This document shows positions 50,645 through 61,600 of a stretch of 64,000 bases of DNA, one piece after another; the stretch's first letter is position 1; each line of letters opens with the position of its first letter. The translations under genes were made by a program, and so were the position numbers. The DNA lies in the NCBI GenBank assembly GCA_034509495.1, contig CM067519.1, forward strand, positions 23,375,598 to 23,439,597, written 5' to 3'. Under the pieces are notes generated by a model. It saw only the letters and a list, made by a program, of their open reading frames with translations, ran no database searches and was not told where the DNA came from. This stretch comes from Acestrorhynchus altus. Lineage: Eukaryota > Chordata > Actinopteri > Characiformes > Acestrorhynchidae.

Positions 50645-53000
50645 TCCTCATCGTCCCATTGACATTGAACATCCCAATAAAATAACACAACAAAATGACA
50701 AGAAGAACAAAAATACCTGGACAGAAGGAGTAAACTAATCAAGTCGTATGGCTAATGTAAAAGTAGGCCATGAGTGTGAGTGTAAGAATGTGATTATAGA
50801 ATTCAAGCTTGGTGTTAACGTAAAAATCTGATACATTAGTATGGCATGAATGAATCAATAGAAGATCAAGAGTAGGACTGCAGGTCTTGCAGATGTGGGT
50901 CAACCAGCACCTGGACAGTAGAGTAAGGACAAGGCATCTTAACACATGCGAAAGAAACCCACTATCACGTTTTGAAACCTTGCACCTGGACATCAGTTAC
51001 GTGCTACCAGGCCTGCTTTGATGGCGATGGTCCGGAAAGTCCCTCTATTCATTCGGCCCTCCATAAGCTAAAGATATGAGTGTGCGGCCCAGCCAATCAG
51101 CTTGGCCAAACCAGCCACCAACCGGAAGTCATGCTCTGACACAGATGGTCCGCTTTCACATTGTGGCCATGTAGAGGAAGTGACTTATCATTGTATGCAA
51201 ACCCCAACTCATAGGCTGCCTCTCTGTAGATCGTCTGTTGTGTCGGATCGCAAAGTCTGCCCTCAGCTGTCACTCTCACAACTATGTGTTCGGTTTAAGA
51301 TAGATAACATGGTGACTGGCCTGATCCCATGGCTCTGTCAGTGAAGAAAAAAAGGTCAACTGTACATCAGCATCCAGTTTTGAAAATGTGCCTGAAAGAT
51401 TGGAGTATCAGGTAAGTGCTACGGCTTTGCTTCTTCGGTTGCCTGAATTCTCCACCACTTATTCACTTGACAACACACACCTTAAACACTGTACATGTTA
51501 ATACCATATGTAAGAAAACCACTATATGTAACCACTTGTCGGTAGTCTTTATGCCTGGTTAACAGATAGAAGTGAAACCGAATGCTCATACGCCTTGCAA
51601 TGTGAACCGCTGCCTTTAATCATTGCCACTTTCACAGCTCTCGGTGCTCTGTAGACACGTACATGTGATTATCCATTGTTGTCCTGTGTAGACTAGATCT
51701 TCAAACATCTAGTTGGTCTAGTAAGTTGGCGGTCAGTTGACTTGGCTATAGGGTCATATGGACATACCAATCTATGATTAACAGGAAGTACTGTAAAAAT
51801 AGTGTTGCATTACATGTGAAAGTATGTTTGTGTGGGTGCAAAGAAGTGGGTGAGCATGCCACAATACCCAAAACACCAGCCTACCGAACCTCAACAGCCT
51901 GGATGTTCAGATAGATGCCACAATGGCATCCAGTGTCCTATTAAGCCTTTTTTTTTCTCATATTCAAGCCATCATTTAGAGCTTTATACATGTTTCTCTT
52001 GTGTGTCACTATAACAGGAGTTTCCTGTAATGAGTGAATTACCCATATTTGGAGACAGGAAATGATGTGGGGAAATCCATGTTGACCACTAAAGCAGAAT
52101 GACTGCATGCAGCCTCTTGGCTGCTTACAGTATAATGTAAACTGTCTCCATTCAGAACTAGAACATGGAAATTGATGTTTGTTCCACAGGAAAACAAATG
52201 TCTTGCGCTTGCCGACCACTTTATTAGAAAGCCCTTGGTTGCAGGTCCACTTTGTATGTGTAGTTTCTGCTTGCCATCCTATAGTTCTCCTTTGATGTCA
52301 GTTTCTGACAAGAGAGTCACTCCCGGTTGGGCATTTTCGGTGGTGGACTGCTTTCCACCAAGAGTGATGCTGGCACAAAAACACAATTACCCACACTACC
52401 ACACCACTGCTGTGTCACAAATGGATCAACACCCAAACAGTTTCTTGGCAACGGTCAGAAACAGACTAAGGATAAATAGATTAGATGAATGGATTCTCGG
52501 GTGATGCAAGTGTCAGTGTAATGTAAACTGTTGTCATCAGTGAGTAATTTAGTAAGTATTGCTTTGGTCAGAACATCTGTGTAGACGAGGCTTAACAGAG
52601 AAATTATGAAATTCTGTTGGTCACCCGTGTGCATTGCTGTCAGTTAAACAACAAAGTTCCACCTCTGACGAAACTTGAGATAAGCTTGATAACATCATCT
52701 TGCTGAGGTCTCTCCCACTAAGCTTTGTTTGGTGAAGTAGTGCAACAGGAGTAGGAGGAGTAAACACAGGAAGGTAACACTAATCACACATAAAACACAC
52801 CTTTTAATAACATAAATGAATACAGGAATAAATATTTGTTAGTTTGAACACCTAACAGAGTTCATACATAGTAACTCCCACAGATATTTTTGGGATATTT
52901 AAGTCTGGAGATGGCCTTCCAAATCCTCAGGTGTATTTTGTAAATTTGAGTCATTATTCTGTTATAGAAAATCTCATTTTCAGCTTCTACAGCTGATTAA
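50645..53000. other. Intergenic stretch, nothing recognised
   Basis: Short overlapping frames on both strands, without signal peptide, domain or splice structure that I can support. Confidence 0.4.
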
Positions 53001-53019
53001 CCTCAGCTTTTGGTTTAAT

Positions 53020-53250
53020 ATTTGCATCCACGACTTGCTGGTGGAATCTATTCTGTCCTTCACATGTGGAATATGTGCACCAACACAAGGCATGATAGAT
53101 CCACCCCTATGCTTCACAGTTGGCAAGGTGTTCTTTGCATGAATCGCCATGAATCGCCTTGCTGTTATTGAAACATACCTTGTCCAAAGAGTTCTATTTT
53201 GCCTTCATCAGTTGACATTTGACTATTTGCAAAATGTACCTGAACTTCTG
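53020..53250 (-). pseudogene. Tc1-like transposase remnant (weak)
   Basis: 'ctatgcttcacagttggcaa' followed by ggtgttctttgcatg is the reverse of the Tc1 block that encodes NT-PTVKHGG. Only this piece is recognisable. Confidence 0.4.
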
Positions 53251-53599
53251 TAGAACATGTCAAACATTGTGTTTTGTGGTCAAATGTAAGGACTCTTTTT
53301 TCATGGTGATTATGTGAGGCGTGTCTAATGGACACGACATTCCGTTTACAAAGTTGTGTTGGCATTTAACATTCCTCAATCCACAGTGTCACGTGTGTAC
53401 TTGGAATACAACATAAAAGATATTACCACCCAGAGGACAGCGTTGCAGGTGATAATGATTGTGATCAGCAACATTTGGCTAGAATTGTCCATGCGAACTG
53501 ACTAGTGACTCTGGCAGAAATCACATCCACATTTATCAGTGTTTATTCATATTTTAATTTGTGTCTTACATACAAAAGCTCTTTCTAAATGAGACCTTG

Positions 53600-53720
53600 C
53601 TGTGACATCAATACCCCCGTCCACCAAAATACCACTATTGGGCTCTTGAGCAAGGCCCTTAACAAGTGGTGCTATAACATGGCTGACCCAGTACTCTGGC
53701 CCTGGCTTTCGACATTACTC
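53600..53720 (-). mobile_element. SINE fragment
   Basis: 'gctcttgagcaaggccctta' and the flanking blocks match the internal region of a common fish tRNA SINE, in reverse. Confidence 0.5.
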
Positions 53721-54324
53721 AGGGAAAGTAGACACTAATGTTTAGGATGCTGTGAAATGTTATTCCTGCACAGCTCAGATTGTAATCAGTCAGATCTTGG
53801 TGCAGTCTGGGCCTGTCACGTCCTGTTGTGGAACTCAGAGGGACCTTCTTTGAACAGACCTGTGGGTTATCTTTTGGGGAAGCCACATCAGGATGTGAGT
53901 TGAATGAAACTGGTATGTTCGTCAAACCCTTGGTTTTAACTGGTTCCTCTAAACCCACATTCGTCGATGAACGTCTCATGTTCTGTAGTAAGATTTGAAG
54001 TGCGAACTGGAGGTGCAACTGGAACAACTGCTAATTCTAAGGGTTAAAACTGCGGTTTTACAATAATTCTGTTCATGTGCTGAAGCAGTGAATGGAGAGC
54101 TACTGCTGTTAAAGGGCTCAAGAGGGTGAAAACTGAATTGTGGGAAATAAACGGGTGTGGCATAGTGCATAAATATTGCTAGATGAATGCTATGCTTTGT
54201 TTTTTTGATGTTACAAAGTTTAATATATTTACATATATGCTTTGCCTATAGCAGTCAAGACAAGTTATAAGGAGTGTTTCAGGCTAGACTGCATATTATA
54301 TAAGGGCAGCCAATCAGAACTGAA

Positions 54325-54640
54325 GTATGAATGTCTGACGTCTCAGCATGGAGTTGTACAGGTTCTTAATGGTGTCCTGTGATAATCCATCTCATGCAGC
54401 TTGAATATTCTCCCTCAGTTCCTGCAGATTGTGCCGTACTGGTAGAGTGTTGATAATACATCCTGGAGCATCCCACACATTCTTAATCAGGGAAAGGTCT
54501 GCCAATGTGACTGGCCATGTCGCAAGCTCTTGAGATGCAGAGAAGTGTCCTGCTGGAATACCACCCCTCAGTGTGTGTTCAGAAAAGGTAGTCTACTGGT
54601 TGTAGGACCTCTTTAATGTAACATTGACCTGTCAAAGTGC
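54325..54640 (-). pseudogene. Tc1-like transposase C-terminal remnant, second copy
   Basis: It aligns block by block with 43395-43760: 'tgtcctgtgataatccatct', 'catgcagcttgaatattc', 'catcccacacattcttaatc'. It encodes the same C-terminal region on the - strand, with frameshifts. Confidence 0.65.
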
Positions 54641-54899
54641 CTATAATGCCGTCAAATGAAATTGCCCCATGACACCAGGCTTTCTGGATATGTGCTTTGA
54701 TCTTGATCTTGAGCTTGATGCTCTCCCAAATTGTCTCCACCAAGACATGACAAGACATGAGTTACATGAGTGACTATGAGTGAATGCATGACAGCTTGAG
54801 GAGCTTGTGGACCTGTGGAACTGTTGCTTAAAATGATCCAGTACTTCTGAGATGAACTGGGGATTTGGGGGTGAGGTGGGGTGGTGATCATCCATTCTT

Positions 54900-55065
54900 G
54901 TTCCTGAATGCAATCAGCTCCTCACTGCAATGCTTTGAAACCTTAGAGAAAGCTTTCCCTGACCAGTAGAGACACTTATTCCAACCAAAGCACAATCAAC
55001 TTTTTAATACTTTAGATTTCATAAGAAACAGTGAATTTGTCCCAATACTTTTGTCTATACAGTGT
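54900..55065 (-). mobile_element. Non-autonomous DNA-transposon-like repeat, reverse copy
   Basis: 'aaagctttccctgaccagta' and 'cccaatacttttgtctatac' match the reverse copy at 39760-39895. Confidence 0.6.
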
Positions 55066-55935
55066 AGCTCTAAAATATCTCCTTTCGCCCCCAGACAGCC
55101 TACAGTTTTTTTGTAGGTGGGAACCTTTTTTGTCACCATCACAGCTCTCACGGGGAAAGGAAGACAGCCTCTGATGCAAATGATGAGGCTGAGTGTATGT
55201 TTTCCACCCTGGTTACTACTCCCTAGTGGAAACTAACTTGGCTTCAAAAGAAGCCGAAGAGATAGATGTCTGTTGTTTGTCCTTTTAAGAGCCTTGAAGT
55301 CAAGGCCATCTGAGGGTCAGCAGAAGATTTGTTGCAGTGTAGCATCCACGCCGGCCCACATCAATCTGGGTGTCTAAACATAGCATCAGAGCGTGCTGTG
55401 CACACTTAAACTTGAAGTTAGCAGTCAGCATTCCAGCATTCCAGAATACTCCAGAATGCCCCATTTTGCCTAATTGCTTCACTGCCTCCTTACCTTTGGG
55501 TAATGTTGTGTATCTGTCATGCCACATTTGCGTGCTCCATTCTCTGGGTTGGACCCTCATCTGTGCCATGGTACAAGATAATCTCCCAGCTCCACCCAAC
55601 AACAAACTTCCTGAGCAATTTGGGAGAAATCAGATTCAGACATCAGAATTTCTTTTCTCTCTGCTATCTTTCCCTGCTTTATACGCCCTGCTGTGCATCT
55701 GCAAACTACCATTTGGGCACTGGCTGTCATACTGTGGACTTGAAACAGCAAACTCTGCTGGAAATCCACAACCTACAGCACGATCAAGAGCCCAGGAGGG
55801 GATCGCACATTCCATGGGAAACGTGCAGTTTCCTGCCTTTCCTGTCTTGGCTTTGTCCGGTCCAGGGTCAAGGTTTAGCTGGAGGGTTTTGGACTAGTCT
55901 GGCCGGCTTTATCAGGACTGGAAGGGCTGCTGTAG

Positions 55936-56045
55936 AGGAAAGCTCTTCAGTCTCATATGGATCTTCTCCCAGCTCTGAGCTCCACTGCCAGCATGTTCAG
56001 CGAGAGCTCAACAGTGAAAGGCATAAGAAGGCGGATGAGTAAGAG
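55936..56045 (+). CDS. Possible alternative 5' exon of sh3bp2
   Basis: The frame is open from 55936 and ends in a strong donor (AAGAG|GTAAGAG at 56046). Joined to the acceptor at 57171 it reads straight into the main sh3bp2 start. From an ATG at 55957 it would add 31 residues (including RRRMSKRN just before the usual Met). Mammalian SH3BP2 has isoforms with extended N-termini, but I see no residue-level match that proves this exon. It may instead be 5' untranslated sequence. Confidence 0.25.
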
Positions 56046-56058
56046 GTAAGAGTATTTG

Positions 56059-56115
<57 letters not shown>
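56059..56115. repeat. (GA)n microsatellite
   Basis: GA dinucleotides with one GAAA interruption, immediately downstream of the donor at 56046. Confidence 0.95.
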
Positions 56116-56116
<1 letters not shown>

Positions 56117-56189
56117 AGCTTTAATCCAAATTGGGGTTTCAGAATGCCTGCTTTATCATGTCAGGTGGGCCAATAAAAGGGGTCCAAAA

Positions 56190-56580
56190 CTAATTGCACT
56201 CTAAACAATATGGACTAAATTATTGGGACCCCCTGTTGTTAGTTTCTTCTGAAATCAAGGGCATTAAAATGAGTTGATCCTGCTTTTGTTGGGGTCCCTA
56301 CTGTCCAATCAAGGCTTTCTACTAAATTGTGGTGCATTGCTGTCAGGATTTGATTGCATTCAGTGACAAGTGCATTAGAGAGGTCAGGATGTGGGAAGAT
56401 CACCAGCATGGAGCACCATCATTCCAGAGAACCCAGTTCCACTGCTCCACAGCTCAATGCTGGGGAAGTTTGTACCCCTCTATCCCACACCTCGGTTTAG
56501 GCAGGGTGCATTTGCACATCACTGTCAGCAATGGCTGAAACTTAAAGTAGTTGACTGCATTCATTAGTAGAAGCATTTGG
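56190..56580 (+). mobile_element. Non-autonomous DNA-transposon-like repeat, forward copy
   Basis: 'ttattgggaccccctgttgt', 'gagttgatcctgcttttgtt', 'ggagcaccatcattccagag' and 'cactgctccacagctcaatg' follow the order of the family described at 19573. Confidence 0.7.
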
Positions 56581-57170
56581 ACTTTAGGGGAGTGACATTA
56601 GATTCATAACTAGGGCCTTTGTTGGCTCTGTTATGGGAAGATCACAGGAGTTCAACACAATAAGTCTGGGCCTCTGTGAATGGTGTCTCAGTTCAATACA
56701 TTTTATTTTTATACAAGAATTGATCCTGACGATTCAAACAGTTATTAATAATCAGTAATGGAAGTACTATTCAGATGAGGTTTGTTTAACATGGGGAGGT
56801 GATTATCTGTTTTAGACCATGGATGTGAGAAATGCAGGTGGTAAATTCCTGCGGACCACCCTATCTTCTCCATTCTTCTCCAAAGATCACCTCAGCCCAA
56901 TAACCTTCTTAGTTGGCCTTCTCATTCAGCCTTCCAGGCATACTAGCAGTCTGAACAGTCTTGAACTTTACTGAACTTTAATGCGAGTGGTGCAAGTAGA
57001 CCTTTCATTGTGCTCTTCTGTTTCGTTGTTCCAGCTGTTTCCTTTAACCCTCAACAGTCAACACTTTGAAGCCATGGTTTAGCACTTAAATAATGCCATA
57101 TTCTTCAATCACAAGACACACAAGACTATAAACCAAGTCTTTAGTTTAGTTTTGTGATGTTTTCTTGTAG

Positions 57171-58548
57171 AAATATGACCACTGCACCAATCTCCTGGCC
57201 CAACCCCATGAGGGCTATCGGAGCTCAGAATCTTCTGACCATGCCTGGAGGGGTCAGCTTGTCTGGGTATCTACACAAGAAAGGAGGAAGCCAATTCAGC
57301 TTAATGAGATGTAAGTACTGTGGTTCTTCATGCCTTTTCAGTCTTTATGCAGCTTTTCAAATGAAAGCCGTGACCATATATATATAAGAAAAGCAGCTCC
57401 TCGTGATGTTTTGGCATCATTAGAACGAAAACTACCACTAGCTTTTTTTGGAGACTGCTTTAGGCTTTTGCATGAAAAAGATGAAAGAATGAGGTTTTGA
57501 AAATTCTGGAATATTTTAAATATCCTGAAATGCTTTGGTGCCAATCCCACAGGGCCTCTACGCTACATTATAATCCACAAAGGCTGCGTCTACTATTTCA
57601 AGACGAGTACTTCTGCCACTCCACAAGGGGCATTCTCTCTCAACGGCTACAACAGGCAGGTTCATTTCTGGACTTTATCTTTGTTACAAAGAGGTTGCCT
57701 CTGCAAGTAAAGACACTTTTTTTTTTTTTGCTTCAAGGACAATTCATGCTTCTAAAGTTCAAACCTCAGAGTGTAAACTGGTCTGCCTACTAAGTTGCAG
57801 CTACTAAAGCTCAAAAAAGAACATTGCTGTCTGCCCAGCCACATCCTGTCCCCAATTAAGACCCTTCAGTGCAAGCACGAAAAGGTACAAGGGTTTCAGT
57901 TCTGCCTACAATTGCATGCAAATGTAGAGCATGTCAGGTCCATGGAGATGTTGTGAGAGTCTCAAACGTTCTCTGAGATTTTTCACTTTCAGACTAACCT
58001 TTATACAAGGGACAGCACTGAGATGCTGAGGAACCCACAGTAATCCTCTCTGTTCCTGTGTGGGCCCGACGTGGCATGGGCAGTGCATGTGTAATTACTG
58101 TGTATATTCACCAGTCCCTGCTGTGGCCTGGTAAAAATAGTCCCTTAATACAGCTGCAAGCAGGCACTGAGCTCCTCTCCGCTGGCTCTGTATGTGAAGC
58201 GTCAGTCTGGAGAGAGCCCCACCAGGCCCAGCATTTCAACAAGTGGGCGTAAACTGAGGTTACTATAGTTACTGTTACTGCTACTATAAAATTTTAATAG
58301 CTGATGTTCAGCACAATGTGAAATCTGTATAAATGAGCTCTGACTTTTGCTTTCTGATAGAATCAGAAGAGGTACCTTTATTGTCATTATACAAAGCTGT
58401 CCCTTCAACTGTCAAAACGTAAAAGAAACAACCTTAGGACATGAAACTCACTGGTTCAAGTTCCTGAACCAACAGATTGCAACTAACTATGTGCTCACCT
58501 TTTCACTATGGTGTATGTGTCTCTTCACCAGTGTGTCTGTGTGTGTGT

Positions 58549-58605
<57 letters not shown>

Positions 58606-58633
58606 ATATTTTTGTCTATATAGCACATATTTG

Positions 58634-58675
<42 letters not shown>

Positions 58676-61600
58676 CAACATGTGCTATATAGACAAAAAT
58701 ATCTCATATCTCATCTTTCAATAAACTGAGAAGAGGGCTTCATACTGACAATAATCAGTTTTTAATTTAATAAAATTCAACAAACAGAGAATTTGCTCAT
58801 GTCTAGTTTAAAAGTCTGGTAAATTCCCAATCCCAGTTCACAAGAAATCCCCCAAAAATCCACTGTTCTGTAAATAGTTCTTGCAGTCACATTCCTGATT
58901 CCGACTTTTCTCAGTTTCTTAAGTAGTTTGTGTTTGGTTTGCAGGGTAATGCGAGCAGCAGAGGAGACAACGTCCAGCAATGTTTTCCCATTCAAGATTG
59001 TGCATTTCAGTAAGAGACATCGCACGTGGTATTTCTCAGCAGCCAGTGAGGAAGAGAGAAGGGTGAGGCTGCATTTCTCCTACATCATCAGGGACATGTA
59101 GACTGGGGGAGGACTTTCTGGTTGGACTGCCGTGCTGACAGTTGTGTGTAATCATGGGTCGCGTCTGTTTCCTTTTCTCATGAAATGTTTGATGTTCTCA
59201 TCTCTGACAGAAATGGATGCGTCATCTAAGGAAAGAGATAGACCACTATAACGACAAGAAAGAGTTTCTTGACCCGTGGTAAATGTTTCTCTTTTTGAAA
59301 GTAGGGATTAGTAATTCTACTGTTTTGCTTTCATTTATAATAGATGTTGTCATCTGACTGGTCATGAGAATGAGAGCAAGATTTCATCAACACTGATACA
59401 CTAGTTTTGGTAGAAAATGCAGCTTTTATATAAAATTAAGTCAGACTTAATTACTGATTGCTGTATTGTGTCATGACCAAAATATGTCCTCAAAAAAAAA
59501 AACAGCGAGATTGGAAAGTCGCAAATATTATGGAATGTTTTAGTTGCTATAAATGAATGGCTTAAGATTTACTTATTCGTCACAGTCAGCTACTCTCTCC
59601 AAGGGGCAACTTTACACGAGGAGAAAATCAATGTATTAAACTCCAAAATAAAAGTTTGCCCTGAGTTACTTTTCTGGTGGAATTGTGTCATATGAAAGGT
59701 AGTAAAATATGTAGAACTACAAAACGTAGTTATAAATAAATATTTTTACATTGACTTCCATGGAACGTTGTGACAGTTTCACCTTCTTCGGTATACTTGC
59801 TACATATTAAAATAAAAAGTCAAGTGTGCTTTAAAAAGTGTTGACTCTGAACAAAAGTTGAGCTATATTAATTCTTTTCCTTGGAGTTTCTCACACCATC
59901 AGCTGTGACCACTTCCCTTTTCTAATAAACAGGCCTGAAAAGCATGTAACCGAGCCATTCTCAGTCTGTATGAGTTCCATAGCGGTAAGAGGAAACATTC
60001 AATAATAGATTGATTAAAAATTCCTTTTTTCTTTAATTTTAGTGATAATGACTCTGATGCAGAGAGTTTCTATGGCCCAATAGAGAGCCCTCTAGAAATC
60101 ACAGATGTCTCAGATCACCCTGAGGCAGGTGGGTGTGACTTAAAGCTGGCCTTCCCAAATTACACAAGCATACAGACGCAATGACCTCTGTGGACCTGAG
60201 ATTAATACCCAAATGTCTTCTTCTTTATTTTAGAATATATGTTACAAGACAGTGATGAGGAGGATTATCTTCAACCTGATGGACCAGCAGGTAACTGCTG
60301 CCTATTATCTTTTCTTTCTTAACATTACTTTTATGGTTTTATGTGCATTTTTGTTTTTAACTGAAATGAAATCAATGTCATCTGTGACTCCTCTAGGTCG
60401 TCCAACAGTGCCACCTCCATCTTACCCTCCACCCCCTGTCCCACTCCTGGAAGACAGAAACATCTCCAGTCATCCTAAACTTCCACCTCCCTTGCCCCCT
60501 CCACCCAACAAGACCCCCCCATTCCCAGACCACAAGAAATCCTCTCCTTCTCCGCCAGGCCCTCCTTCTTTCCACTTAGATTCTGTAAATAAAGTCCTTC
60601 CTCCACCACTACCATCCCATCCTCCTAAGGTCCTGAGCAGGTTTACAGGATGTTCACTGGGTCCCTCCCTGTCCGCTTCCCCACCTGCCTACCCAAAAAA
60701 ACCTGTAGTTGGGAGTATGTCAATAACAACACTTCCTGGGTGTGATAGAAAGCCTGCTTCTTCCGTGACCATTAACACCCCGTCCACTCTGCCCATCTGC
60801 CAAGACCTGGAGAAGAAGCTGGTTATAACCACGAGGGAAAAATCAAAAATCACTGTACCCAATAACCACTACCCTGGGCCCAAACTAGACGAGAGAAAAC
60901 CCAGCTGTCCCACTCCTATGGGCAACAAGTCCCCTGTCATGATGCCTAAGCCTCCGCTACCAGGAATCAAACCTAAAGTCTGCCGACCATCTCTCCAGTA
61001 GGTGCCCACGTTCATCAATTTCTTTGATTTTACTCTTTTTTTGAGAGTGAATGTGGTTTAAAGGGCCCATAGCATGGAAAATGAAGCAGCAAAACTGTTG
61101 AATTTATCACGGTTTTGATATCACAACCATTGGCCTGTCCATTTACACTTGGCTTGAACATTCAAAGCCAAGGATGATTGTACATGTGTTGTTACTGGGA
61201 CCAAGGTGGGGTTCCCAGATGGCCCATACGGGTAGCCCAACTAGGAACCAGAACATTTTGTCCACAGGTTCTATGTTGGCCTGACATACAGGTGTCACCA
61301 GGGTCAGGGTTTTAACATGGGCCCCATCTGGATTGTTAAATGTTGGGATGAAGCAAATTGTGGCTGAAAATCCATACAAATATTTAAACTCGGTTAATAT
61401 TTATATCTCACAGGAAGACATTTGTGTAGCTTAAGAGCTCCTGAAAATAACAAGTCTGACATGTGTCCTATAAATACTAAATGTCAAAATAATGTTAAAT
61501 TATGAAAATGATTCATGAAATTGGCCTAGAGGCCATGAGGTTAAGCCATAAAAATATAAATATTCAAGTCAAAACAAATTGAAATGCAAAATATGGGCCC

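Noticed and set aside
55370..56042. Two overlapping + strand frames of 175 and 179 codons
   Set aside because: Neither is in frame with sh3bp2 across the donor at 56046, and neither shows a domain. Only the short third frame (55936-56045) joins in phase.
60252..61001. 249-codon open frame within sh3bp2
   Set aside because: It runs through the intron 60291-60396 and is joined by chance to the real proline-rich exon. The conserved reading uses the splice sites at 60291 and 60396.
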